The notes below the pieces were generated by a model. It did no database searches. It was given only the letters and a program-made list of their open reading frames with translations, and was not told the DNA's origin. From assembly GCA_947627725.1 (NCBI GenBank), contig CANQXE010000020.1, forward strand, positions 1 through 40,673: a stretch of DNA of 40,673 bases, read 5' to 3'. The first letter of the stretch is position 1; every line of letters starts with the position of its first letter. The translations under genes and the position numbers were made by a program. This stretch comes from an uncultured Clostridia bacterium (GTDB lineage: Bacteria > Bacillota > Clostridia > Oscillospirales > Acutalibacteraceae). This document shows, one piece after another, positions 31,686-40,635 of the stretch.

Positions 31686-34411
31686 TTGTTTAGAAGCTTA
31701 TTTCTTATTGCTTCAGGTACATCTTCCCAATCCGCATTAGATAGATCTGCTTCAATTAGTATTTCAATAATTTCATTGTTTGATAAATTAAATTGTGACA
31801 TTTTAACATTTTGTAATTTAGCATCTTTTAAAGAACAATTTTGCCAGTTTACATTTTTTATTGTGGCACCATTAAAATCTGCCCTTTCAAGATCAGCATC
31901 GGCAAAATCTGTATTAATTAGTTTTGCTTCATCTAAATTACACCCTACAAGACTAGTTCCACAGAATGAAGTATCTTTTAATAATGACTCACATAAATAA
32001 GCACCATCTAAAAAAGCATTATTAATTACAGACATGGTTAAATCGGAATTTGACAATGAAGCAGATTCCATATGAGAACTTGTAAAATCACATTCCATGA
32101 GGTTAGAGTCTTCCATAGAACAACTATTAAGTAAAGATTTATAATATGTAGAATTATTTAATTTGCAATGGTTCAATTCACATCCACTTAAAACAGATTC
32201 AGAAAAATCAGAACCAGAGAAATTAGTAAAAGATAAATCTTTCCACATTATATTGATATCTTTAAAATCACTAGATTCTAAGTGTGCAATTGAATCACAT
32301 TGAACATTTCCTCTTTGCCTTATCAGTGAAACTATTTCTAATAATCGCATGATATTTTCTTCGGTGTTTTTTATTGACTTTAATAAATCCTGATAGTTTT
32401 TTATATGTATTTTATTTCCTGAATTTTCTTCGGAAATTTCAATAGGCCAGTTTATATTAAAAACACGAGGAACAATACTACTAATAACATCTATATATTT
32501 TTCAAAAGAGAAACGAGGATCGTATTCTAATAGGCCTTCTATAAATTCAGTTGTTTCAATTCCAAGCAAACTCTTTGATAGTAAATAAAAAATTCGTTTG
32601 TAAAATTCATCACTTTTTAAGGTGCTTATTTCCATTATCGTATTCAATATTTCTAAAGCAGATAAATATTCATAAAAAGTTTTGTGAATAAACTCAATTT
32701 CTGATTCATTAGGGTTATAATCATTTGTTTTTTCTCTAAAAAAGAAGAGTAATAATAGTTTTGAAGGGTTACTGATTTTATGATAATTAATCCATTGATT
32801 AAATAAAAATTCGTTGCCTGTTTTTTTACAGTATTCTTCAATTTTAGAAATATAAATACTTCTACTATCACTTTGCCATGCACATAATCCTGTAATTGAT
32901 AGCATTTTTCTGTATTCGTCTAATCCCCATGAACTATAATCTTTTTTATCTCTACTATATTTTCTTGTATAAACACATTCTAAAATATGATTATATATTT
33001 CAACCGAGTGGTGAATTGTTTCTATCGACTTATTTGAATATTTTATAGTCCAAGCTAATAAGAATAACAGAAGAGGGGATGTGCTTAAATCTTTTAAATG
33101 TTCTCTATTAATTATATCGTTTAAATCATATGAAATATTAAATACATCAGTTAGTTTAGACCAATAGTTTATTCTTAAATCTTTTTCTAATAGGTTATAT
33201 TCTTTCATATTAGAAAAATTTTTTCTTTCTTTTATAGGTATAAACAATGGTAAAACTTCTATATGTAAGAACTGTTCCGTTTCGGAAGAACAGTAATTAA
33301 TTATCTTTTTTCTACCACTGATGATTACTTTGCCTTTTGTATTCCATATGCTATTTTTTAATTCGCGAACTAATTCTAAAGCATTATCCCAAACATTTAC
33401 TTTTATTTCATCCAATCCGTCTAAAATAAGAATTACCGGTAAATCATTTTCCCTATCATAATTTTTCATCCATGAAATTGAATTAATATATGATTCCAAT
33501 ACCGATAAAGCAGGAATTTTATCAGAAAAATTTAATCGAAATAAATCAATAAATATAACTCTTTCACCGATATCAACTAATGATTCAGCCAGTTTTTTCA
33601 TAATTGTAGACTTACCACTTCCAGGATCACCGGAGACCATACACATATTACTGTTTTTGTCTTTTATCCATGACATCAATGACATTCTAACATTAACTAT
33701 ATCTCTGCTATAGTTTTTAGTTGTACCGTATAGATCTATATATATTTGTTTTAATGTTATATCATCTTCAAAGACATTTTGATTTGAAAAATCTAATATC
33801 TTTTTTTGATATGCTTCTAAATCATTAAGCATATCAATATAATTTCTAGTTGGATAATCCAAATCCAACAATAGATTGTGGTAATTCTTATCTTTAAACC
33901 ATTCGCAACTAAATGCTTTTGTAAAATAAATTGGCCATTTATTTTTTATTGTTATTATTGTGCTAATAGAAAGGAAATTTGATAACCATTCGCATAATCT
34001 ATTTCTATAGAAATTTGAAAATTCAGAGTTGGCAGGATGAAATAAAAAATCGTAACCTATTGAAATAGTGCAGTCTTTTATAAAAAGTTTTGTGTCTTTT
34101 GCGATATCATTTCTTGGGAATATTAAATAATTATCATTTAAAATATTATATGTAGCAGAATAAAGACTGTTTTTTATTAAAGTCCACATTAATCCATCCG
34201 TAGTTTTAGATATATGGATGCATCCAAACATTTCGATGAAGTCACCCAATGAATTTAGGACAATATTTTTTGCTGCTTCCTGATCATGTGATGCTCGTAC
34301 TATTTTTGTTGTCACAGATGTAACTTTTGCTAATAGTTTATTGGCGTCAATTTCGATTTTATAGTTATTGTCTTTATCTTTAAAATTAAAACCATTAGAA
34401 TAATCTTTCAT
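31670..34411 (-). CDS. NACHT NTPase with C-terminal pentapeptide repeats
   Basis: A 913-residue STAND NTPase. Walker A is GDPGSGKSTIMKKL near residue 261, and Walker B is VILILDGLDEIK near residue 326, typical of NACHT domains. A helical middle follows, and residues from about 725 to 885 form pentapeptide repeats (for example FSGSDFSESVLSG, LINTDFADADLERADFNGAT), a right-handed beta helix that can sense ligands. The N-terminal 200 residues have no recognised effector. Bacterial NACHT proteins are known anti-phage sensors, so a defence role is inferred. The upstream DUF4062 gene, on the same strand 160 bp away, may provide the effector or partner. Confidence 0.88.
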   Translation of the reverse strand: MKDYSNGFNFKDKDNNYKIEIDANKLLAKVTSVTTKIVRASHDQEAAKNIVLNSLGDFIEMFGCIHISKTTDGLMWTLIKNSLYSATYNILNDNYLIFPRNDIAKDTKLFIKDCTISIGYDFLFHPANSEFSNFYRNRLCEWLSNFLSISTIITIKNKWPIYFTKAFSCEWFKDKNYHNLLLDLDYPTRNYIDMLNDLEAYQKKILDFSNQNVFEDDITLKQIYIDLYGTTKNYSRDIVNVRMSLMSWIKDKNSNMCMVSGDPGSGKSTIMKKLAESLVDIGERVIFIDLFRLNFSDKIPALSVLESYINSISWMKNYDRENDLPVILILDGLDEIKVNVWDNALELVRELKNSIWNTKGKVIISGRKKIINYCSSETEQFLHIEVLPLFIPIKERKNFSNMKEYNLLEKDLRINYWSKLTDVFNISYDLNDIINREHLKDLSTSPLLLFLLAWTIKYSNKSIETIHHSVEIYNHILECVYTRKYSRDKKDYSSWGLDEYRKMLSITGLCAWQSDSRSIYISKIEEYCKKTGNEFLFNQWINYHKISNPSKLLLLFFFREKTNDYNPNESEIEFIHKTFYEYLSALEILNTIMEISTLKSDEFYKRIFYLLSKSLLGIETTEFIEGLLEYDPRFSFEKYIDVISSIVPRVFNINWPIEISEENSGNKIHIKNYQDLLKSIKNTEENIMRLLEIVSLIRQRGNVQCDSIAHLESSDFKDINIMWKDLSFTNFSGSDFSESVLSGCELNHCKLNNSTYYKSLLNSCSMEDSNLMECDFTSSHMESASLSNSDLTMSVINNAFLDGAYLCESLLKDTSFCGTSLVGCNLDEAKLINTDFADADLERADFNGATIKNVNWQNCSLKDAKLQNVKMSQFNLSNNEIIEILIEADLSNADWEDVPEAIRNKLLNKKGEL

Positions 34412-34521
34412 ATTACCACCACTAATATTTTACTATAATTCTGTTAATTATTGATTTTATAAGAATATTATATCATTGTTAAATATTTTGTTCAACGAAA
34501 TAATTATAACCATAAATACCA

Positions 34522-34561
34522 AAACCACCCTTGCTCTTTGTTCAAGTAGAGAGGGTGGTTT
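34522..34561. terminator. terminator-like hairpin between DUF4062 and NACHT genes
   Basis: AAACCACCC and GGGTGGTTT are 22 bases apart, with inner CTCT/AGAG pairing. T-rich sequence follows on the plus strand but only TTTTGG on the minus strand, so read-through into the NACHT gene is possible. Confidence 0.55.
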
Positions 34562-34570
34562 ATGTTTGTT

Positions 34571-35671
34571 TTATTTTTTAGATAACTCTATGAAGTCAAT
34601 ACTGTTATCTATCAGCCAATTTATTTCATCAAAGTAAACATTAAAAAGACAATTTGGGTTTTCATTTTTTTCACAATAAACGGTTGGCATCATTGGCGAT
34701 TTGCTTTTGGTCATAACCGCAGGATTTGAAATAATTTGATTATCAAATCGATATAATGATTTTGAAGGGAACCCATCATGAAAATAGATGAATAATTTTG
34801 CCCCACTTTTTTTGCCATTAGATGTTGCTTCGTTATATATTGCCTTCCAAATATCTAAAACTTCAGCTGTTTTATTATTTAAGTATTTTCCTTCTTGTCC
34901 AATAAAATCAGCATAAGGATTAAAAAATATATTTCTATTATCAAGCAATACTACGCGAATAGTAATATCCTCATCTTTTAATTTGTTTTTCAAAGCATTT
35001 CTATTTGAGTTTGTCCATGTCATTCCATGAATGTGGACAATATCAATATATTGCTTAGTATTCTGAATAATATCGTTATAATTAATATTTTCTACATTTG
35101 TATATACTTTTTTTAATCCTAGCATCAAAGGATTATCATCTGGTGAAATTTCATATATTTCATTTCCTTTAATCCAACCATCCGCAGGACACTCTTCAAT
35201 GAGTTTGGTTAAAGATGATTTAATATTTGAAATTAACTCACCAGGATTAGCCCAGAACTTCACATTTGAATTAGATTTAACTTTTTTTGAAAATCTCTCT
35301 AATCTCTTTTTTCCTGCTTTAGTTGGTTCAACTTTTGCAGAAACAATATTACCTATATCATTGTGAATAAATGCAATTATAGGTTTACCAATGCTTTTGG
35401 CATAATTATATTCCATTTCTGTAAAACCACATTTATTACCAGAATCATCTTTACCTAAGGAACCATATTTGCCTGCAATTATTAATAAATAATAATCACA
35501 ATCGTCAATAACACTTTTTATAACTTCCCAAGATTCTTTATTGGCAGCAGGAAACAATTCCATACCAGCTGGAATACAATCACTCTCTAATAATGCATTT
35601 GATACTAATTTTCGTTCTTCTATAAGATCTTCATATGTAGAACTAACAAAAACTTGATATTTTTTATTCAT
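34571..35671 (-). CDS. DUF4062 protein, likely partner of the NACHT protein
   Basis: A 366-residue protein. The N-terminal 100 residues match DUF4062: KYQVFVSSTYEDLIEERKLV, DYYLLIIAGKYGSL and FTEMEYNYAKSIGKPI, a TIR/SLOG-like nucleotide-binding fold that may process a nucleotide signal. The remaining 250 residues (with KVYTNVENINYNDIIQ and LFIYFHDGFPSKS) are unassigned. In animals DUF4062 is often fused directly to NACHT (NWD1, NPHP3-like proteins); here the two are neighbouring genes in the same order, which supports a joint system. The Shine-Dalgarno is weak. Confidence 0.85.
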   Translation of the reverse strand: MNKKYQVFVSSTYEDLIEERKLVSNALLESDCIPAGMELFPAANKESWEVIKSVIDDCDYYLLIIAGKYGSLGKDDSGNKCGFTEMEYNYAKSIGKPIIAFIHNDIGNIVSAKVEPTKAGKKRLERFSKKVKSNSNVKFWANPGELISNIKSSLTKLIEECPADGWIKGNEIYEISPDDNPLMLGLKKVYTNVENINYNDIIQNTKQYIDIVHIHGMTWTNSNRNALKNKLKDEDITIRVVLLDNRNIFFNPYADFIGQEGKYLNNKTAEVLDIWKAIYNEATSNGKKSGAKLFIYFHDGFPSKSLYRFDNQIISNPAVMTKSKSPMMPTVYCEKNENPNCLFNVYFDEINWLIDNSIDFIELSKK

Positions 35672-35890
35672 TGTTACACACCATTTTTTTGTAATTATAA
35701 CGATATTTTACAATATTTATCATTATTAGTCAAATAATAATTATATAAGATTCAGATTATAAAATATGTTTATCAAAAAAGTTATTTGTGTATATTTAAT
35801 AATTTTATTCAAAATAAGTTTGAGAGATTTTTGAGAGACTAAGAAGTGAAAACTTGGCTTTATATGGTGTTTTTTTGGAATAATTTGTTT

Positions 35891-35935
35891 ACTCTGACTC
35901 CGTCATTTAAGGTTCGAATCCTTATACCTCTGCCA
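35891..35935 (+). other. 3' half of tRNA-Gln(CUG): attachment-site remnant
   Basis: From ACTCTGACTCCGT the sequence follows the anticodon loop (anticodon CTG), variable loop, T arm (TAAGG-TTCGAAT-CCTTA) and acceptor strand TACCTCTG with CCA. The 5' half is absent, replaced by AT-rich DNA. This is the expected signature at the far end of an element that integrated in a tRNA gene. Confidence 0.85.
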
Positions 35936-35940
35936 GATTT

Positions 35941-35970
35941 GGACAGTTCATATTGAACTGTCCATTATTT
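35941..35970 (+). terminator. tRNA-type terminator behind the tRNA remnant
   Basis: GGACAGTTCA and TGAACTGTCC form a perfect 10-bp stem with a three-base loop, followed by ATTATTTTT. Confidence 0.8.
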
Positions 35971-35991
35971 TTCGCCTTTTGGCACATTTTT

Positions 35992-36012
35992 GCACCTTTT
36001 CAGGTGCTTTTT
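35992..36012 (+). terminator. second intrinsic terminator
   Basis: GCACCT-TTTC-AGGTGC is followed by TTTTT, 22 bases after the first terminator. The remaining 36013-36222 has repeated TGTGACAC/TGTGCCAC words, possibly recombinase arm sites, and the leader of the next gene. Confidence 0.7.
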
Positions 36013-36222
36013 AAGTTTGCTTTTATCTGAAATGAGACACTTGTGTGACACTAATGTGCCACTAAATCCAAATCTCAATTGCACAAAACAGCCAAACCTT
36101 GCCAATAAAAATGCAGACACTTAACAGACATTGCTGTGTTTATAATATGTCCCTTGTGTATAGAGTTTTTATAATTATTATGATATAATTTAGTTAGTTT
36201 TATATGATGGGAATAATTTGTA

Positions 36223-37359
36223 ATGGATAAAAATAAACTATCATTTGAAATATTGAAGTTAATTGATTTGAAACAAGAGGGTGAGTATTGGGATTTTAAA
36301 AGAGAGTGGCATAAAAATAAAACTGATTTACTTCATGATATAATTTGTATGGCGAATAATCTGACAGGACATGATGGTTATATAATTATTGGCGTTGATG
36401 AAGACGATAATTATTCATTGGTGGATGTTTCAAATAATGAAAATAGATATAATACTCAAAAAATTGTCGATTTTTTGTCTACGAAAAAATTTGCAGGCTA
36501 CATCAGACCAAAAGTATATGTTGAAACTTTGTCTGTTGAAGATACATATATTGATGTGCTTGTAGTTGTAAGTGATGATAATGTTCCTTATTATCTTGCA
36601 GAAAGATATGATGGAGTTCATCAGAATAATATTTATACAAGAGTTGGTGATACTAATACTTCAATTAATAGGTCTGCCGATTTAAATGATATTGAAAAAC
36701 TGTGGAAAAGAAGGTTTGGAATAGATTTACCAGCATTCGAAAGATTTAAAAAGTATTTAAGGAACACAGAAGATTGGGAAGAATTGGAAAATGGAGAAGG
36801 ATTGTATTATAAATATGATCCGGATTTTAGAATAGTAGAAACTCCAGATGATTGTAGAACAGCATATGAATATTATATGTTTTCACAATTTGATAGTAGA
36901 CCCCATTGGTATTTGATTAATTTATATTATAATCAAACTCCATTAAAAGAAGTTTTATGTAATCTGCTTGATGGTGGTAGACATTTTACACCGGTACCTG
37001 ATTGGAGAATGATCAAGATTAAGGATGGCAGTGATTTTTTCTATCGTAGTTTCGTTAAAGATTCATTAAAATATTTATTAGAAAATCTTTTGTTTGATAG
37101 TAATAGTTCAGAAACACAATATTCAAGAATGAGATTAATGTCCTGTATTTTAATATTTGATAATGAAAATGAAAGAAGAGAATTCGAGTATTATGTATTT
37201 GAAAATTATGATAAATATGATGTTGAAAAATACAAAAGCGATATTCCTTATATTGAAGATATAGATGGATATAATTGTGAAATTTTTAGATATGACTATA
37301 AAAATGCATTGCTTTTGCGGGATATGTTAAATGAATTTCGAGTAGAACATAATCATTAA
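36223..37359 (+). CDS. AlbA_2 (Schlafen-like) domain protein
   Basis: A 378-residue protein. Residues 12-135 match AlbA_2: GEYWDFKREWHKN, CMANNLTGHDGYIIIGVDED and DDNVPYYLAERYDG, with YTRVGDTNTSINRS after it. The domain is found in nucleic-acid-binding and some anti-phage proteins. The C-terminal 200 residues, Tyr/Asp-rich, are unassigned. It lies between the attachment remnant and the integrase, a usual place for cargo genes; defence is inferred. The start is the ATG at 36223. It ends in a strong terminator. Confidence 0.8.
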   Translation: MDKNKLSFEILKLIDLKQEGEYWDFKREWHKNKTDLLHDIICMANNLTGHDGYIIIGVDEDDNYSLVDVSNNENRYNTQKIVDFLSTKKFAGYIRPKVYVETLSVEDTYIDVLVVVSDDNVPYYLAERYDGVHQNNIYTRVGDTNTSINRSADLNDIEKLWKRRFGIDLPAFERFKKYLRNTEDWEELENGEGLYYKYDPDFRIVETPDDCRTAYEYYMFSQFDSRPHWYLINLYYNQTPLKEVLCNLLDGGRHFTPVPDWRMIKIKDGSDFFYRSFVKDSLKYLLENLLFDSNSSETQYSRMRLMSCILIFDNENERREFEYYVFENYDKYDVEKYKSDIPYIEDIDGYNCEIFRYDYKNALLLRDMLNEFRVEHNH

Positions 37360-37360
37360 A

Positions 37361-37396
37361 AACTATCTCCATTGTGTACAATGGAGATAGTTTTTT
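37361..37396. terminator. long-stem terminator
   Basis: AACTATCTCCATTGT and ACAATGGAGATAGTT form a near-perfect stem followed by TTTTTT. It ends the AlbA_2 gene and faces the end of the integrase gene. Confidence 0.85.
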
Positions 37397-37447
37397 GGAC
37401 TTTTATATTGTTTGTCCTCAGATTTTGAGGGAGGGGCGGTTCGTAAT

Positions 37448-38575
37448 TTAAGCCGTCTTGAATTTGCTTTCTGTAAACTCTGCAAGCCTTTGACGGTTCT
37501 GTTCGAATACCTCGTCTACCATATGCGTGTATATCTTTGCTGTTACTGAGATATCACTATGTCCCATTAATTCTTTAGCTACATTGATGGGAACTCCTGC
37601 TGCCTGACAATCTGTGCAGAATGTGTGTCGGAGTAGATAAGGTTCTAAATCTTCGGCTAATGTTGACTCAATGATTTGATTACGATATACCTTTGCACCA
37701 TTTGCAATATCCATTTCTCTTTTGAAGTTGTGCCATGCATGATAGAATGCATTTTCATCCATTGGCAGATTAGGATTTTTGCATCTCACAAATACATATT
37801 GTTCGTTTAAGTTTTTAGCCTTGTGTTCACGCAGGGCTTTTACTAATTGTGGTGGCATTGGAATCTTTCTGCCTGTTCCTGCTTTTGTTTTGCTTTTACC
37901 TACAGTTAAGATTGCATTATCAAAATCAACCCAATCCCATTCCATTCGACGTATTTCAGCAGGCCTGAGTCCACACCATAACATTGTCAGCACCATTGCG
38001 CCTGCATAGTGATTTGGAACTTGTTTTAAGATTAACGCTCGTTCTTCGTCAGTGATAGGCCTGCGTTTACCTTCTGTGACTTGAGGTAACACAATATCTT
38101 CTGCAGGATTCTCACCGATTAACTTTTGTTTCTGTGCTTTTCTTAGCACTCTACGCAAAGTCATTCTTATTTTAGATACATTGGCTTTGCTGTAACCAAC
38201 ATATTTGTTTAAGAATCTTTGACAATCATCTTCGGTAATATCGCATAGCTTGAACTTTTCAAAGTATGGAATGATGTTGCTGTAAAGATAATATTTGTAA
38301 TCGCTTTTTGTTGTATCGCTGATGTTAGCATTTTTGATATTAAGTTCATACCAATTATCAGCGAATACTTTAAAATTAATTTCAGGAAAAATAGTTTTAT
38401 TTTTTAGTTCGTCCTGTTCTCGCTGCCATTCCAACAGTTTTTGTTCCATATTCTTTTTAACTTGTCGTTCACTCTTGCCGCGAGCGGTCAATCGAATTTT
38501 GTTGCCATCGTTGTCTGTAACCTGACGAGTCATCCGATATAGTATTGAACCGTCAGGTCGTTTTTCTTCGTACAT
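37448..38575 (-). CDS. int: tyrosine-type site-specific integrase
   Basis: A recombinase of about 375 residues for insertion and excision of the element. An N-terminal arm-binding region precedes a SAM-like core-binding domain (about residues 55-140). The catalytic domain shows MLWCGLRPAEIRRMEW (Arg), YLLRHTFCTDC (His-x-x-Arg region), LMGHSDISVTAKIYTHM (His and the nucleophile Tyr). AAAGGAG lies eight bases before the ATG at 38575 (MYEEKRPDG); the upstream frame from 38599 is unlikely. It reads towards the tRNA remnant 1.5 kb away, so it probably uses the tRNA-Gln site. Confidence 0.95.
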   Translation of the reverse strand: MYEEKRPDGSILYRMTRQVTDNDGNKIRLTARGKSERQVKKNMEQKLLEWQREQDELKNKTIFPEINFKVFADNWYELNIKNANISDTTKSDYKYYLYSNIIPYFEKFKLCDITEDDCQRFLNKYVGYSKANVSKIRMTLRRVLRKAQKQKLIGENPAEDIVLPQVTEGKRRPITDEERALILKQVPNHYAGAMVLTMLWCGLRPAEIRRMEWDWVDFDNAILTVGKSKTKAGTGRKIPMPPQLVKALREHKAKNLNEQYVFVRCKNPNLPMDENAFYHAWHNFKREMDIANGAKVYRNQIIESTLAEDLEPYLLRHTFCTDCQAAGVPINVAKELMGHSDISVTAKIYTHMVDEVFEQNRQRLAEFTESKFKTA

Positions 38576-38654
38576 TAAATCATCTCCTTTGTGACACATA
38601 TTACTCTTTTGGTACTTGAATATCTATCACCAATACCAACAAAGATTTATATGT

Positions 38655-38861
38655 TTATTTGTAAACCTTTTTGAGAATATCATAAAGATAATATTTCTTG
38701 CTGCCGGTAAGTTCAGCTGTTGGAATATCTGCAACAAGTTTTCTTGCAGATTCTCTGCTGATACCAAATACTTTACCCACTTCAGTTACATTCAAAAAGT
38801 AACCAAACTGTCCGGAAATTTCAGTTGCTATTGATTTTAATTCATTCGTAGTTTTCTTCAA
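38655..38861 (-). CDS. xis: excisionase-like small DNA-binding protein
   Basis: A 68-residue protein with a winged-helix/excisionase pattern: GYFLNVTEVGKVFGISRESARKLVADIP contains the helix-turn-helix, followed by KKYYLYDILKKVY, a typical wing and tail. Its size and position just upstream of int fit a recombination directionality factor. An AGGAG is present before the ATG at 38861, and it lies 11 bases after the ribbon-helix-helix gene, so the three form one operon. It could alternatively be a MerR-like regulator. Confidence 0.8.
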   Translation of the reverse strand: MKKTTNELKSIATEISGQFGYFLNVTEVGKVFGISRESARKLVADIPTAELTGSKKYYLYDILKKVYK

Positions 38862-38872
38862 ATAATCATCTC

Positions 38873-39280
38873 CTATTCGTTGTAGTATCCTGTGATAATA
38901 TCAATCAGATTCACTTTCCCTCTTGTTCTGCGAACATTATTGATAGCTTCTTTTCTCATATCTTCAATTTCATCTTTGCGGTAATCAAATTGTTCAGCAA
39001 TCATTCGCATAACCATTTCCAATTGAACGGCATAACGGAACAGACCTTTTGATATTGCTTTTGCATTATCTTCTGAGCAATCTGCAATAGCTTTTGCTAG
39101 TTTATCACTGATAATACTTTTATTTTCTTTCAGTAACTCGTCAGCAATGAAATTCTCAACAGTACAGGAATAGAATTCATTGCGCGATTTGAAACCATAA
39201 TCTTTTAAAAATTTATCTGCATTTTTAATTAAATCTTTGTCTAAATAAAGACTGATTCTTTGTTTATTTTCTGAATCCAT
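38873..39280 (-). CDS. ribbon-helix-helix protein, possible relaxosome component
   Basis: A 135-residue protein. Residues 5-50 match a ribbon-helix-helix DNA-binding domain (RISLYLDKDLIKNADKFLKDYGFKS), and the rest is helical (VQLEMVMRMIAEQFDYRKDEI). Such proteins act as relaxosome accessory factors or plasmid-type regulators in conjugative elements. It sits next to a long intergenic region with a 12-bp inverted repeat (39386/39559), where it may bind. No relaxase gene is in the window. AAGGAGG precedes the ATG. Confidence 0.8.
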   Translation of the reverse strand: MDSENKQRISLYLDKDLIKNADKFLKDYGFKSRNEFYSCTVENFIADELLKENKSIISDKLAKAIADCSEDNAKAISKGLFRYAVQLEMVMRMIAEQFDYRKDEIEDMRKEAINNVRRTRGKVNLIDIITGYYNE

Positions 39281-39790
39281 AAGACCTCCTTAATTTTGAA
39301 TACACCAACCTGCAACACCGATAAATTTGCTTTGAAATTGGTGCTTTTCCTTTATTTACGACACCCAAACTTACACCAAAGTGTGTTTATAGGCACATAG
39401 CATAACCCCTAACAATTTTGATTACAAAACTCATGAAATATGCCTTAACAGTGGGATAATTCGGTCGGCACTGCCGTCCGATGTGAGCTGCAACAACGCC
39501 TATTATGGCGTTGCTGCTTTCTCCTGCTTGAAAATCGACCTTGAGAATATGGCTGAATTGTGCCTATAAAACTGTTGTCACAAATGCCTTCCTTTGGTCT
39601 TTATGTTTGATTTTGATTAGTGACTTTCCTAAAATACAAACTCTCTAAATTTTGCCGACAGTTTTGCGACAGGCTTTTATTGTGAGCGAAGTGAATAACA
39701 AAGTTCTCGGGACACATTAAAAATCTTTTGATTTTGTTAATGGGTGAGGTTTTTTATTACTTTGTCATCACATAGTAAGGTAGGGGTGGC
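39281..39790. other. non-coding region, possible origin of transfer or control RNA
   Basis: About 510 bp without a gene. The 12-bp inverted repeat TTTATAGGCACA (39386-39397) / TGTGCCTATAAA (39559-39570) encloses a GC-richer stem, CAACGCC/GGCGTTG near 39494-39513. Conserved-looking, structured DNA next to a ribbon-helix-helix gene would suit an origin of transfer, but no relaxase nick site can be assigned. Confidence 0.4.
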
Positions 39791-40063
39791 TCATAATTTG
39801 TTGACCGTATATAAATTACTCAGCTGAACATTATCCATATATCTTTTTGAAATTTCAATGTAGCCGTTTTCTTTTAAACTGGTCAATGCTTTCCTGCATG
39901 AAGTTTCACCGATATTGCAATGCTTAGCAATATTGGGAACAGAATAATAACTCTGTCCACGCTTGTCTTTGGCTCTGTTCAAAAATGAATACACAACAAA
40001 TTCAATAGGTGTGAATCCTTCATTGAAAATTTTATCAGGTAATTTGAAATAATAATCTTGCAT
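39791..40063 (-). CDS. replication-initiator-type helix-turn-helix protein
   Basis: A 90-residue protein beginning MQDYYFKLPDKIFNEGFTPIEF. It resembles the N-terminal part of replication-initiator (RepA-N-like) or winged-helix element proteins, with FVVYSFLNRAKDKRGQSYYSVPNIAKHCNIGETSCRKALTSLKENGYI as the helix-turn-helix. GGAGG lies five bases before the ATG at 40063; the upstream frame reaches 40129 but has no ribosome binding site. The chain is short and lacks the rest of a replication protein, so it may be a regulator. It follows the style of element genes that control copy or transfer. Confidence 0.75.
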   Translation of the reverse strand: MQDYYFKLPDKIFNEGFTPIEFVVYSFLNRAKDKRGQSYYSVPNIAKHCNIGETSCRKALTSLKENGYIEISKRYMDNVQLSNLYTVNKL

Positions 40064-40306
40064 ATCAAACCTCCTTTCTGGAATTTTATAGGTATCAGAA
40101 TGCAAAATGACAAAACAAAAGTCGGGCATTGAAACCTACACATACTTTTACACAGACTACTCCCTTGTGTGAGGAACGCTATGTAAATATGTATTCGTTT
40201 CAATGTCCGACTTAATATCCGTATCGTTCATTAAACTTGAAAAAATTAGTTTTAACTTTTAGTTAAACTATAAATAAAATAAAAAATATTCAATTGTAAT
40301 GTATAA

Positions 40307-40327
40307 TGTTGGCTTCCTTTGCCAACA
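40307..40327. repeat. 7-bp hairpin
   Basis: TGTTGGC and GCCAACA flank a seven-base loop, in an AT-rich region upstream of the replication-type gene. Role unknown. Confidence 0.4.
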
Positions 40328-40411
40328 ATATTTAGTTTAGCAAAATTTAACTTTGCTGTCAAATAATTTTTTATCATATTGCATATAACAAATTCTTGTG
40401 ATAAAATAAAA

Positions 40412-40577
40412 CTGCTAAACGAAATCTTAATATATCAATCTTTTGACAAGCGTGTATTTTTATTTAGGTAAAAATGCAGGCTCTGTTTTCACATGCTTTC
40501 ATTAGATTGATGTAGAATTTCGTTTAGCAGCGAGAGTTTGCGTTTTTCATGCGTAGTCTTTCGGCTGCGCATTTTTT
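40412..40577 (+). ncRNA. candidate structured small RNA with terminator
   Basis: CTGCTAAACGAAAT (40412-40425) pairs perfectly with ATTTCGTTTAGCAG (40517-40530), and the adjacent ATATCAATC/GATTGATG extend the pairing. A terminator follows: ATGCGTAG/CTGCGCAT with a T-run (40549-40577). No gene of adequate size is in this region, so a control RNA of about 165 nt is a reasonable candidate. Confidence 0.4.
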
Positions 40578-40635
40578 ATTGTTCTCTTTCGCTTAATATT
40601 CTCATATACGAATAATGAATTGAATATAGAGAAAC

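Noticed and set aside
31670-32300. Direct repeats in DNA in the 3' part of the NACHT gene
   Set aside because: They are explained by the encoded pentapeptide repeats.
35891-35935. Complete tRNA gene
   Set aside because: The acceptor 5' strand, D arm and anticodon 5' strand are missing.
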